Shown: positions 24,775 to 32,250 of the stretch, one piece after another | How the letters are laid out: every line of letters begins with the position of its first letter | Position numbering within the stretch: the first letter of the stretch is position 1 | Source of the DNA: Treponema bryantii | GTDB lineage: Bacteria; Spirochaetota; Spirochaetia; Treponematales; Treponemataceae | Reading direction: 5' to 3' | Assembly: GCF_036492245.1 (NCBI RefSeq) | Contig: NZ_AP025286.1 | Coordinates: 1,054,001 to 1,118,000, forward strand | DNA length: 64,000 bases | Made by a program: the position numbers and the translations under genes | Notes under the pieces: generated by a model | The model's database searches: none | What the model was told of the DNA's origin: nothing | Seen by the model: only the letters and a program-made list of their open reading frames with translations

Positions 24775-26145
24775 ATGACAATTACTATGATTTTTCAGCT
24801 GCTGGTAGTTCTGGCAGCGCTTTATGTTGGTTCCCGTTATGGAAGTCTTGCGCTTGGTGCAATTTCTGGAATAGGGCTATTTATTCTTGTGCTTGTTATG
24901 GGAATGAAGCCTGGTAATCCGCCGACAGATGTAATCTTTATTATCGTTGCGGCTATTACCTGTGCAGGAATGCTTCAGGCTTCCGGTGGTATGGAATGGA
25001 TGATTCAGCTTGCAGAAAAACTGCTTAGAAAGCATCCGAATCAGATAATCTTTCTTGCTCCTTTATGTACATTTTTTCTGACTGTACTTGTTGGTACTGG
25101 CCACGTAGTTTATACGCTAATGCCGATTATTGCAGATATCTCCCTTAAAAAAGGAATCCGCCCGGAGCGTCCGTGTGCAGTTTCTTCAATTGCGAGTCAG
25201 GTTGGAATTACCTGTTCTCCTATTTCTGCGGCTGTAGCTTCTTTTGTTGTAATTTCGGGGCAGAATGGTTTTGACATTAATAACATTCAGGTTATTGCAA
25301 TTACAATTCCATCCTGCTTGTGTGGAATTATTGCGGCGGCTCTTGTTTCTTATAAGCGCGGAAAAGATCTGGATAAGGATCCTGATTTTCAGGCTCGTCT
25401 TGCCGATCCTGAAACTAAGAAATATATGTATGGCTCTGATGCTTCTGTTTTAGGAAATGAAGTTTCTAAGCAGGCAAAGCTTTCTGTGTACATCTTCCTT
25501 GGAGCTATTGTAGTTATTGTGTTTTATTCGCTTTTTCAGATTTTTGGTCATGATATCCGCCCTCAATACATTACAACTCTTGCGGATGGAAGTCAAAAAG
25601 TTTCGCGGCTTGCAATGAATATCATTATTCAGATTGTTCTTTTGACTGCTGCGGCTTTTATCATCATTTTTGCAAAGGCTTCTCCAAAAAAGGCTGTGGC
25701 TGGTGCTGTATGGCAGAGTGGCATGGTTGCTGTTGTTGCAATTTACGGAATTGCCTGGCTTGCAGATACTTATTTTTCAAATTATCTTGGTGTGCTCGAA
25801 GGTGGGCTTAAGGGAATTGTAGAGCGGTTTCCATGGACCATTGCCTTTGCTTTTTTTGCAGTAAGTGTTCTGATTAATTCTCAGGGTGCAACTCTGGTAA
25901 CTTTGCTGCCACTTGCTTATAAGCTGGGAATTCCTGGACCTGTGCTTCTTGGTGTAATGCCAAGTGTTTATGCTTACTTCTTCATTCCAAATTATCCGTC
26001 AGATATTGCAACCGTAAACTTTGACCGGTCTGGAACAACGAAGATTGGAAAATATCTCTTAAACCACAGCTTTATGTTGCCGGGCCTTACCAGTGTAATT
26101 ACTTCGACGATTGTGGGCTCAATTCTGGTGAAGATATTTTATTGA
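24775..26145 (+). CDS. Anaerobic C4-dicarboxylate carrier, Dcu family
   Basis: This 456-residue membrane protein is made of 10-12 hydrophobic helices. The segments GTGHVVYTLMPIIADISLKKGIRPERP and AVSSIASQVGITCSPISAA (shown in parts) are hallmarks of DcuA/DcuB, which exchange fumarate, malate or aspartate for succinate during fumarate respiration or succinate-forming fermentation. Its length fits DcuA/DcuB (about 440). DcuA and DcuB cannot be told apart here. No fumarate reductase or sensor kinase is adjacent. The start has no ribosome binding site and appears to coincide with the transcript start. Its 3' end overlaps the convergent radical SAM gene by 47 bases. Confidence 0.9.
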   Translation: MTITMIFQLLVVLAALYVGSRYGSLALGAISGIGLFILVLVMGMKPGNPPTDVIFIIVAAITCAGMLQASGGMEWMIQLAEKLLRKHPNQIIFLAPLCTFFLTVLVGTGHVVYTLMPIIADISLKKGIRPERPCAVSSIASQVGITCSPISAAVASFVVISGQNGFDINNIQVIAITIPSCLCGIIAAALVSYKRGKDLDKDPDFQARLADPETKKYMYGSDASVLGNEVSKQAKLSVYIFLGAIVVIVFYSLFQIFGHDIRPQYITTLADGSQKVSRLAMNIIIQIVLLTAAAFIIIFAKASPKKAVAGAVWQSGMVAVVAIYGIAWLADTYFSNYLGVLEGGLKGIVERFPWTIAFAFFAVSVLINSQGATLVTLLPLAYKLGIPGPVLLGVMPSVYAYFFIPNYPSDIATVNFDRSGTTKIGKYLLNHSFMLPGLTSVITSTIVGSILVKIFY

Positions 26146-27100
26146 TTTTGCAGACGTAATCACAGAAACTGCAGATATCGCTGCACTTGCCGGGGAGCTT
26201 TTTTCCCTGTGAGCGCAGCGATTTTTTTATGCCGTGTCGACGGTAGTGAGAAAGGCCTTCTTCGTAGCAGATTTTTATCATGGGGTTTGCGGCGGCTTTT
26301 TGCATTATTGTTTCAAAGCTGTCTGTGATATGGCCTATGAAGAGGGCGGGATTTTCGTTTGCAAAGCCGCAGCAGGGAGCTATATTGCCGTCGGCGTGAA
26401 CGTAGAGAATCTGGCCGGGGCCTTCGCAGTAGTCTTCGCGGAACCAGCGGCGGGCCTGCCAGGCGCGTGAATCGTCTGAAGTATAGGTACGGGGTAGTGT
26501 GTAGACGGGGATGGCGGCTGGGGGCGTTGTGGGGGTGTCCCCCGCAGAAGGGGTAGCGAGCAACGAAGTGCGAGCGAGGGGAAGGCTTTCCCCTCCTTTA
26601 TTTTCATCTTCTACCGTCTGAATATTAATCGAATCTTCTCCAAAAATCTCCTGAACAGCGCGGATAAAAGTTTCCATACGTTCTGCACTCTGGCCGTGAT
26701 AAGAATCCCAGCTCAAGCCGATTTTTCCGTCGTAGCCGGCATCATAGAGAGTTTGGAGTTTTTCGCAAAGGTCAGCCTCATCTCGCCACCAGTCGCCGTT
26801 TGTCATAATCTGGTCAAACATAAGGTCGTGAGAAATTGCCGCCTTTGTCACTTCAATCAAAAAATCCAGATACAAAAAAGGCTCGCCGCCAGAAAAGCCT
26901 ATGCGGTCAATTACGGGCAGGGGAGCGCCATCCGGGCCAGACTGTCCGGCATTTTCTACGCAGTTTTCAATTAATCTTACGGCATCTGCAATTTCCAGTT
27001 TGTGAGGAATGCGGTTTATAAAACAATGCTCGCAGTGGAGGTTGCAGTCGGTAGTTGTAGAAAAGATTATTTCGGTGGGGTGGAAGCCTTTTGATTTCAT
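26099..27100 (-). CDS. Radical SAM protein with C-terminal cysteine cluster
   Basis: This 333-residue protein has the radical SAM motif C19-x3-C23-x2-C26 (CNLHCEHC), then GFSGGEPFLY, the SAM-binding strand. Near the C-terminus lie CEGPGQILYVHADGNIAPCCGF and a C-S-D-I-C-S-F-C-x3-C set, the arrangement of SPASM/twitch-type proteins that hold extra Fe-S clusters, often for peptide or protein modification. No precursor peptide was recognised beside it. Residues about 166-196 (rich in Pro, Thr and Ala) are encoded by a GC-rich, hairpin-forming stretch that looks inserted. It converges on the Dcu gene and overlaps its 3' end by 47 bases. The substrate is unknown. Confidence 0.85.
   Translation of the reverse strand: MKSKGFHPTEIIFSTTTDCNLHCEHCFINRIPHKLEIADAVRLIENCVENAGQSGPDGAPLPVIDRIGFSGGEPFLYLDFLIEVTKAAISHDLMFDQIMTNGDWWRDEADLCEKLQTLYDAGYDGKIGLSWDSYHGQSAERMETFIRAVQEIFGEDSINIQTVEDENKGGESLPLARTSLLATPSAGDTPTTPPAAIPVYTLPRTYTSDDSRAWQARRWFREDYCEGPGQILYVHADGNIAPCCGFANENPALFIGHITDSFETIMQKAAANPMIKICYEEGLSHYRRHGIKKSLRSQGKKLPGKCSDICSFCDYVCKINKISSPELSPQSSK
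26531..26594. repeat. GC-rich palindromic insert inside the radical SAM gene
   Basis: Within the gene lies a stretch of short hairpins: GGGGG-TGT-CCCCC, CCCC-GCAGAA-GGGG and GGGGAA-GGCT-TTCCCC, around a TAGCGAGCAACGAAG core. Its composition differs from the surrounding gene, and it encodes a Pro/Thr/Ala-rich loop. It resembles an extragenic repeat that entered a gene in frame, like the palindromic elements of Rickettsia. Confidence 0.5.
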
Positions 27101-27146
27101 ATAATTATTATGTAAAAGAGGGCTTGTCGGGTCAAGAAGATTTTTA

Positions 27147-27175
27147 TTGACAGCTGAATAGACGTGATATAAAAT
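27147..27175 (+). promoter_or_regulatory. Promoter of the toxin-antitoxin operon
   Basis: TTGACA (27147-27152), 17 bases, TAAAAT (27170-27175). Confidence 0.7.
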
Positions 27176-27176
27176 C

Positions 27177-27206
27177 TAGTCAGATTGACTAAGACTAAGC
27201 TGACTA
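27177..27206. promoter_or_regulatory. Autoregulatory operator of the toxin-antitoxin operon
   Basis: TAGTCA-GAT-TGACTA (27177-27191) is a perfect palindrome directly at the expected transcript start, with a further TGACTA at 27201-27206. Phd-type antitoxins bind such palindromes and repress their own operon; the binding here is inferred. Confidence 0.65.
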
Positions 27207-27226
27207 ACTTATATAAGGAGGCCTCT

Positions 27227-27493
27227 ATGTGCCAGATGAATGTTTTGGAAGCAAAAACTAATTTTTCAAAGATTATTGCAATGCTTGAGCGCAAGGAAGA
27301 AAAAGAGGTGATTATTGCCAGGGCGGGAAAGCCGGTGGCTAAGGTTGTACTTCTCCCAGAAAAAAAAGACATTGCTTCAAAGCTTGGAATGTTTAAGGAT
27401 GAGATGAATGTTCCTGATATAGATGATAAAAGTTGGGATCCTTGCGGATGGACTCAGGAAGAACTAAAAGAAATTTGGGGAGATTTGGTTTAA
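27227..27493 (+). CDS. Phd/YefM-type antitoxin
   Basis: The 88-residue protein begins MCQMNVLEAKTNFSKII and continues with VIIARAGKPVAKVVLLP, the standard Phd/YefM fold: a DNA-binding N-terminal half followed by a flexible acidic tail (DIDDKSWDP, EELKEIWGDL) that would cover the toxin. I chose the ATG at 27227 because AAGGAGG lies seven bases before it; an upstream in-frame ATG at 27185 falls within the operator. Its stop overlaps the toxin start by one base (TAATG), so the two are translationally coupled. Confidence 0.9.
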   Translation: MCQMNVLEAKTNFSKIIAMLERKEEKEVIIARAGKPVAKVVLLPEKKDIASKLGMFKDEMNVPDIDDKSWDPCGWTQEELKEIWGDLV

Positions 27494-27897
27494 TGAATAT
27501 TTTACTTGATACGCATATAATATTATGGGCGCTTTTTAAGAGAGAAAATTTATCTCAAAGAACTATCGAACTGTTATCGTCTGAAGAGAATACAATATTC
27601 TATAGTATTGCTTCGATGTGGGAATTTGCTATAAAACACAGAAAACACCCAAAACAAATAACTCGAAGTGGTGTTGAATTTATGCATTACTGTGAGCAAA
27701 TGGGCTTTTCAAAACTTCCAATAGAAGATAGACATGTTTGTTCTCTTGAAACTCTTGAACAAAAGGAAGGTTATCCTGAGCATGAAGATCCATTTGATAG
27801 AATTCTTCTTGCACAGGCAAAAGAAGATAATATGGTTTTTCTTACACACGACAGAATGTTTCTGACTTATGATGAACCTAATGTTTTTCTTGTCTAA
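27493..27897 (+). CDS. PIN-domain toxin (VapC-like ribonuclease)
   Basis: The 134-residue protein is a PIN domain with its acidic metal-binding residues in place: Asp6 (LLDTHIILW), Glu44 (SMWEFAIK), Asp102 (DPFDRILLAQA) and Asp120 (FLTHDRMF). PIN toxins cut RNA, often tRNA, when released from their antitoxin. The true start is the ATG at 27493 overlapping the antitoxin stop; an earlier ATG at 27433 would add 20 residues out of family register. Pairing of a Phd-type antitoxin with this YxxD-type PIN toxin is common. All catalytic acids are present, so it should be active. Confidence 0.9.
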   Translation: MNILLDTHIILWALFKRENLSQRTIELLSSEENTIFYSIASMWEFAIKHRKHPKQITRSGVEFMHYCEQMGFSKLPIEDRHVCSLETLEQKEGYPEHEDPFDRILLAQAKEDNMVFLTHDRMFLTYDEPNVFLV

Positions 27898-27906
27898 TTT
27901 TTTACA

Positions 27907-27935
27907 TTGAATTTGTATCTAAAACTCATTATATT
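27907..27935 (+). promoter_or_regulatory. Promoter of pgk
   Basis: TTGAAT (27907-27912), 17 bases, TATATT (27930-27935). It starts ten bases after the toxin stop. Confidence 0.7.
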
Positions 27936-27991
27936 TTATTGTATATCGTAAATTTCCCTGCATTGTTTGTGGGGTAAAAAGGAGTTAAACG

Positions 27992-29260
27992 ATGATTAAG
28001 ACCGTTAAAGACGTTGATTTGAAAGGCAAACGCATTATCATGCGTGTTGATTTTAACGTACCAATGAAGGACGGAGTTGTACAGGATGATACTCGTATCA
28101 TGGCTGCTCTTCCTACTATTAAATACATCCTCGAGCAGAACCCACGTTCTCTCGTTCTTATGAGCCACCTCGGCGATCCTAAAAAGGACGTAAAAAAGGC
28201 TCAGGAAAAAGCTGAAAAGGCTGGAAAGACATGGACAGACGCTGATGCAGAAAAGTTCATCAACGGAAAGAACCGCATGAAGCCGGTTGTAGAATACTTC
28301 GCTTCAAAGCTCGGAAAGCCTGTTACCTTCCTTCCAGATGCACTCGGACAGAAGGCTGCTATTGATGCTCTTCCAGAAGGAGCTGTTGCAATGCTTGAGA
28401 ACGTTCGCTTCCACAAAGAAGAGACTTCTAAAGACGCTGCAGAGCGCGATGTAATGGCAAAAGAACTTGCTACATACGGAGACATCTTCGTAAACGATGC
28501 TTTCGGTACAGCTCACCGCGATCAGGCTTCTACTGCTTCTATCGCAAAGTTCATGCCAGTTGAATCTGTTGGCGGATTCCTCATGGAAAAAGAAGTTAAA
28601 TACATTCAGCCAATGGTAACAAATCCAGAAAAACCAATGACTGCAATCATCGGTGGTGCTAAGGTTTCTTCAAAGATTGCTGTTCTCGAAAGCCTTATGA
28701 AGAACGCTTCTACACTCATCGTTGGTGGTGGTATGGCTTATACATTCCTCAAGGCTCAGGGCCACTCAATCGGTAAGTCTCTTGTTGAAGATGACTTCCT
28801 CGATACAGCAAAAGATCTTCTTGCTAAGGCTGAAAAAGCTGGCGTAAAGATTCTTCTCCCAGTTGACCATGTTGGTGGTGCTGAGTTCGCTGATAAGGAT
28901 CCAGTTGCAGTTGATGCAGTTGACCTCCCAGACAACCTTATGGGTATGGATGTTGGTCCTAAGACTGTTGAACTTTACAAGAATGCAATTCTTGCTTCAA
29001 AGTCTATCGTATGGAACGGACCTGTTGGAGTATTCGAGTTCGAAAACTTTGCAAAGGGAACTGAAGCTGTAGCTCGCCTCGTTGCAGAAGCAACATCTAA
29101 GGGGGCTATGACTGTAGTTGGTGGCGGTGACTCTGTTGCTGCTGTAAACAAGTTCAACCTTGCAGACAAGATGAGCCACGTTTCAACTGGTGGGGGAGCT
29201 TCTCTCGAATTCCTCGAAGGAAAGACACTCCCAGGTATTGCTATTTTGGCTACAAAATAA
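27992..29260 (+). CDS. pgk: Phosphoglycerate kinase
   Basis: This 422-residue enzyme makes ATP from 1,3-bisphosphoglycerate in glycolysis. Landmarks are [30 protein letters not shown], the hinge region [11 protein letters not shown] and the nucleotide loop [10 protein letters not shown] followed by [17 protein letters not shown] lysine-rich insertion (about 67-90, [16 protein letters not shown]) is seen in several Treponema and Bacteroidota enzymes. The codon choice is strongly biased, fitting high expression. AAGGAG precedes the ATG. A strong hairpin terminator lies 60 bases after the stop, so it is a single-gene unit. Confidence 0.98.
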   Translation: MIKTVKDVDLKGKRIIMRVDFNVPMKDGVVQDDTRIMAALPTIKYILEQNPRSLVLMSHLGDPKKDVKKAQEKAEKAGKTWTDADAEKFINGKNRMKPVVEYFASKLGKPVTFLPDALGQKAAIDALPEGAVAMLENVRFHKEETSKDAAERDVMAKELATYGDIFVNDAFGTAHRDQASTASIAKFMPVESVGGFLMEKEVKYIQPMVTNPEKPMTAIIGGAKVSSKIAVLESLMKNASTLIVGGGMAYTFLKAQGHSIGKSLVEDDFLDTAKDLLAKAEKAGVKILLPVDHVGGAEFADKDPVAVDAVDLPDNLMGMDVGPKTVELYKNAILASKSIVWNGPVGVFEFENFAKGTEAVARLVAEATSKGAMTVVGGGDSVAAVNKFNLADKMSHVSTGGGASLEFLEGKTLPGIAILATK

Positions 29261-29261
29261 A

Positions 29262-29313
29262 CGTCATCCCGACGATAAAACGTCATCCCGAACTTGTTTC
29301 GGGATCTGCATGA
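29262..29313. repeat. Dispersed intergenic repeat (CGTCATCCCGAAC type)
   Basis: CGTCATCCCG occurs twice in a row (29262 and 29281), the second followed by AACTTGTTTCGGGATCT, a self-complementary form of the same repeat type as at 4231-4340. Confidence 0.7.
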
Positions 29314-29319
29314 CATATA

Positions 29320-29361
29320 CGGTGGTTGAGTTCGCTAAAGTACTCAGCCACCGTGTTTTTT
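29320..29361 (+). terminator. Intrinsic terminator of pgk
   Basis: CGGTGGTTGAG (29320-29330) pairs with CTCAGCCACCG (29343-29353), one G-T pair, followed by a run of T. The stem resembles another dispersed repeat (GGTGGTTGAGC...), also present in decayed form at 24673-24700. Confidence 0.85.
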
Positions 29362-29372
29362 TTGGAATTACT

Positions 29373-30314
29373 ATGATTTACAACAACATTCTTGAAGCAA
29401 TCGGACACACACCTCTTATTCAGTTACAGAAGATGGTTACGCCTGATATGGCACGTGTCCTCGTAAAATTTGAAGGACTTAATGTAGGCGGTTCTATTAA
29501 AACCCGTACTGCTTTTAATATGATTCTTGATGCCGAACGCCACGGCCTTATAGATAAAAACACAGTAATCGTTGAACCGACAAGCGGTAACCAGGGAATC
29601 GGTCTTGCACTTATTGGTGCGGTTCGTGGTTATAAAACTGTAATCATTATGCCGGACAGTGTTTCAGAAGAACGCCGTAAGCTGGTTAAGCATTATGGAG
29701 CAGAGGTTAAACTTGTTCATGACAACGGCGATATTGGTAAATGTATTCAGGAATGTATTGATACTGCTTTTTACATGCAGCATATGGATCCTCATGTTTT
29801 TATTCCTCAGCAGTTTGAAAATCCTGCTAACCCGCAGATTCAGCGTGAGCAGACTGCAATAGAAATTCTTGAAGATGTAAATGGTCCAATAGACGGTTTC
29901 TGCTCTGGAATCGGTACGGGCGGAACTCTTACAGGAATTGGCGAAGTATTAAAAGAGAAAAATCCCGAAATTACAATATGGGCTGTTGAGCCTGCACATG
30001 CAGCAATTCTTAGTGGGGGTAGTGTAGGTACACACCTTCAGATGGGCATTGGTGACGGACTTATTCCGCCGATTTTGAATCAGGAAATTTATGATGACAT
30101 TTTTATCGTAACAGATAGTCAGGCAATCAGAACAAGCCGCGAGCTTTCACGCAAGGAAGGAATTATGTGCGGCATTTCCAGCGGAACAAATGTTGCTGCT
30201 GCGCTTGAACTTGCAAAAGCTCTTGGCCCTGGTAAAACTGTTGTTACTGTACTTCCTGATACTGCAGAACGATACTTCAGTACTCCGCTTTTCGACGAGG
30301 ATGTGGAGTTTTAA
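29373..30314 (+). CDS. cysK: Cysteine synthase (O-acetylserine sulfhydrylase)
   Basis: From the ATG at 29373 the protein has 313 residues, the usual length. It uses PLP to make cysteine from O-acetylserine and sulfide. The PLP lysine lies in GGSIKTRTAF, the substrate loop reads EPTSGNQGIGLA, and the phosphate-binding loop is CSGIGTGGTLTGIG. GISSGTNVAAAL near the C-terminus is also typical. An open frame continues upstream to 29190, inside pgk, but homology begins at MIYNNILEAIGHTPL. There is no good ribosome binding site, only a GGA nine bases before the ATG, and the gene begins right after the pgk terminator, so how it is expressed is unclear. Confidence 0.93.
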   Translation: MIYNNILEAIGHTPLIQLQKMVTPDMARVLVKFEGLNVGGSIKTRTAFNMILDAERHGLIDKNTVIVEPTSGNQGIGLALIGAVRGYKTVIIMPDSVSEERRKLVKHYGAEVKLVHDNGDIGKCIQECIDTAFYMQHMDPHVFIPQQFENPANPQIQREQTAIEILEDVNGPIDGFCSGIGTGGTLTGIGEVLKEKNPEITIWAVEPAHAAILSGGSVGTHLQMGIGDGLIPPILNQEIYDDIFIVTDSQAIRTSRELSRKEGIMCGISSGTNVAAALELAKALGPGKTVVTVLPDTAERYFSTPLFDEDVEF

Positions 30315-30324
30315 TCAGTCTTAA

Positions 30325-30352
30325 AGGTATTGCTATTTTGGCTGTAAAATAA
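30325..30352 (+). pseudogene. Remnant of the pgk 3' end
   Basis: These 28 bases match the last nine codons and stop of pgk (29233-29260) at 26 of 28 positions, including the TAA. They lie 10 bases after the cysK stop, as if cysK now sits between two copies of the pgk tail. Confidence 0.7.
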
Positions 30353-30371
30353 TATAAATAGTGCATAAAGC

Positions 30372-30412
30372 AAAAGGCAGAGACGCCAGTTCTGGCGTCT
30401 CTGCCTTTTTTT
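30372..30412 (+). terminator. Strong intrinsic terminator after cysK
   Basis: AAGGCAGAGACGCCAG pairs perfectly with CTGGCGTCTCTGCCTT (16 bp, two-base loop TT), followed by a T-run. Confidence 0.95.
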
Positions 30413-30449
30413 ATTTAACAAAAATTTCCTTAGCTTGTGGAGGCTTCTT

Positions 30450-32204
30450 ATGAATGGTATTGTTGACGCATTGTGGGTAGCAGTGTCGGGGGCACTGGTA
30501 TTTTTTATGCAACCGGGATTTTCAATGGTGGAATCTGGTCTTACCCGTGAAAAAAACAGCATAAATGTCGCAATAAAAAATCTGACAGATATCGGTATAT
30601 CTCTTTTTGTTTACTGGCTTGTTGGTTTTGCATTGATGTTCGGTAAATCTGCCGGAGGATTCTTAGGTCTCACTGGATTTATTCCTGGTGCAAGCGGAAA
30701 TATTGATTTTAATACTGGTACATTCTTATTTTTCCAGGCAATGTTCTGTTCAACAAGTGCAACTATTGTTTCTGGTGCTGTTGCAGAACGAATGAAGTAT
30801 TCTTCTTATATCATTTCAACTTTTCTGATGTCACTGATTATTTATCCGATTTTTGGTCACTGGGCTTGGGCAGGTATTCAGCCTTCATTTATTTCTGATG
30901 CTCAAGGCTGGCTTAATAAAATCGGATTTGTTGATTTTGCGGGTTCTACTGTAGTTCACTCAGTTGGTGGTTATGTCGGACTTGCCGGAATTATTGTTCT
31001 TGGTGCAAGAAAGGGACGTTTCCCAAAAGGTGAAAAGCCTCGTAATATTCAGGGCTGTGATGTTCCGATGACAGTTGCCGGTGTATTTATTTTGTGGTTC
31101 GGCTGGCTTGGCTTTAACGGTGGTTCAACACTTGCCTTCAATGATATAGTTCCTCAGGTTCTTTTGAATACCTGTATCGGAGCTGCAACCGGTATGCTTT
31201 CTGCTTTATTTACAGGCTGGGCATTTAAGAAGATTCCTGATGTAAACTTTGTAATTAACGGAACTCTTGCAGGTCTTGTTGCAATTACAGCAAACTGTCA
31301 TTGTGTTACACCTGGTGCAGCTGCAATAATTGGTGCTGTCGGTGGGCTTGTGATGCTTGCCGGTTCTTTCCTTCTTGAAAAGTTTAAGTTAGATGATGCT
31401 GTAGGTGCGGTACCTGTTCATCTTTGTGCCGGTATCTGGGGAACTCTGGCCGTAGGTATCTTTGGTCAGCCGGAACTGCTGGGGACAAATCCTATTTTTG
31501 GAAGTCAGTTCCTTGCCCAGCTTATAGGAGTTGCTGCTTGTGGAGTCTGGGCTTTTGGTCTTGCTTTTATTGGTTTTAATATTTTGAATAAGATTCTTCC
31601 TCTTCGTGTTTCTTCTGAAGATGAAGATAAGGGACTTAATATTGTTGAGCATGGAGCTTCTACAGAAATTTTTGACGTGTATGCAAAAATGCAGGAGCAG
31701 GCAAAGACTGGAGATCTTTCGGTAAGATTGCCTGTTGAACCTTTCACAGAAATAGGACAGATTTCTTCATTATATAACAGTGTTATGGAAAAGCTGGAAG
31801 AATCTTCAATGACAGAAGAAAGTTTTGGAATTCTTATGAAGTCAATTCCATATGCGCTTTTTATGCTTGATGCTGAATGGAATATTAGTCCTCAGTATTC
31901 TGAATCTACTCCGCGTATTCTTGGATGCCCTAACCCTGAAAATTACAACTTCCTGCTTCTTATGGCAAGAATTCTTCCGCGTGATAAGACTCAGGCTTTA
32001 CAGAGATATCTGGGAAATCTTTTTTCAACAGATTTTACTCAGGTTGGGGTAGAGACTTTGAATCCTATTCGAGAGATTCCTGTTTCAATACGCACAGGTG
32101 GCGCAGATGGAAAGATTGTTAAGAAGATTATAAACTTTGAGTTCTCACGAATTTTAAATAATCAGAAAACAAAGGTTCTGCATGTAATTGTTCATGCAAA
32201 GTAA
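30450..32204 (+). CDS. Ammonium channel (Amt) with HAMP/PAS-like C-terminal extension
   Basis: The protein has 584 residues from the ATG at 30450, which has GTGGAGG eight bases upstream. Residues 1 to about 385 are an Amt/Rh channel of eleven helices: GFSMVESGL, VVHSVGGYVGLAG and AITANCHCVTPGAAAIIG are the family landmarks, the latter two holding pore and inner-helix residues. Ordinary Amt proteins end near residue 400. Here a HAMP-like linker follows (about 411-450, TGDLSVRLPVEPFTEIGQI) and then a PAS-like sensor region (about 457-584), but no kinase, GGDEF or other output domain. Amt fused to signalling domains is known in other bacteria (for example the Kuenenia Amt-kinase). No glnK is nearby. 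It ends at a terminator shared with the opposing GGDEF gene. Confidence 0.92.
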   Translation: MNGIVDALWVAVSGALVFFMQPGFSMVESGLTREKNSINVAIKNLTDIGISLFVYWLVGFALMFGKSAGGFLGLTGFIPGASGNIDFNTGTFLFFQAMFCSTSATIVSGAVAERMKYSSYIISTFLMSLIIYPIFGHWAWAGIQPSFISDAQGWLNKIGFVDFAGSTVVHSVGGYVGLAGIIVLGARKGRFPKGEKPRNIQGCDVPMTVAGVFILWFGWLGFNGGSTLAFNDIVPQVLLNTCIGAATGMLSALFTGWAFKKIPDVNFVINGTLAGLVAITANCHCVTPGAAAIIGAVGGLVMLAGSFLLEKFKLDDAVGAVPVHLCAGIWGTLAVGIFGQPELLGTNPIFGSQFLAQLIGVAACGVWAFGLAFIGFNILNKILPLRVSSEDEDKGLNIVEHGASTEIFDVYAKMQEQAKTGDLSVRLPVEPFTEIGQISSLYNSVMEKLEESSMTEESFGILMKSIPYALFMLDAEWNISPQYSESTPRILGCPNPENYNFLLLMARILPRDKTQALQRYLGNLFSTDFTQVGVETLNPIREIPVSIRTGGADGKIVKKIINFEFSRILNNQKTKVLHVIVHAK

Positions 32205-32219
32205 AGTGAACTGATGAGT

Positions 32220-32250
32220 GACCTTCGGGCTTGTCCCGAAGGTCTTTTTA
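32220..32250. terminator. Intrinsic terminator between convergent amt and GGDEF genes
   Basis: GACCTTCGGG (32220-32229) pairs perfectly with CCCGAAGGTC (32235-32244), followed by TTTTT on the plus strand. The T-run overlaps the stop of the minus-strand gene. Confidence 0.88.

Noticed and set aside
29190-29372. Upstream extension of the cysK frame into pgk
   Set aside because: The extra 61 codons lie in the pgk end, the repeat and the terminator, and cysteine synthases begin at the MIYNNILEAIG segment.
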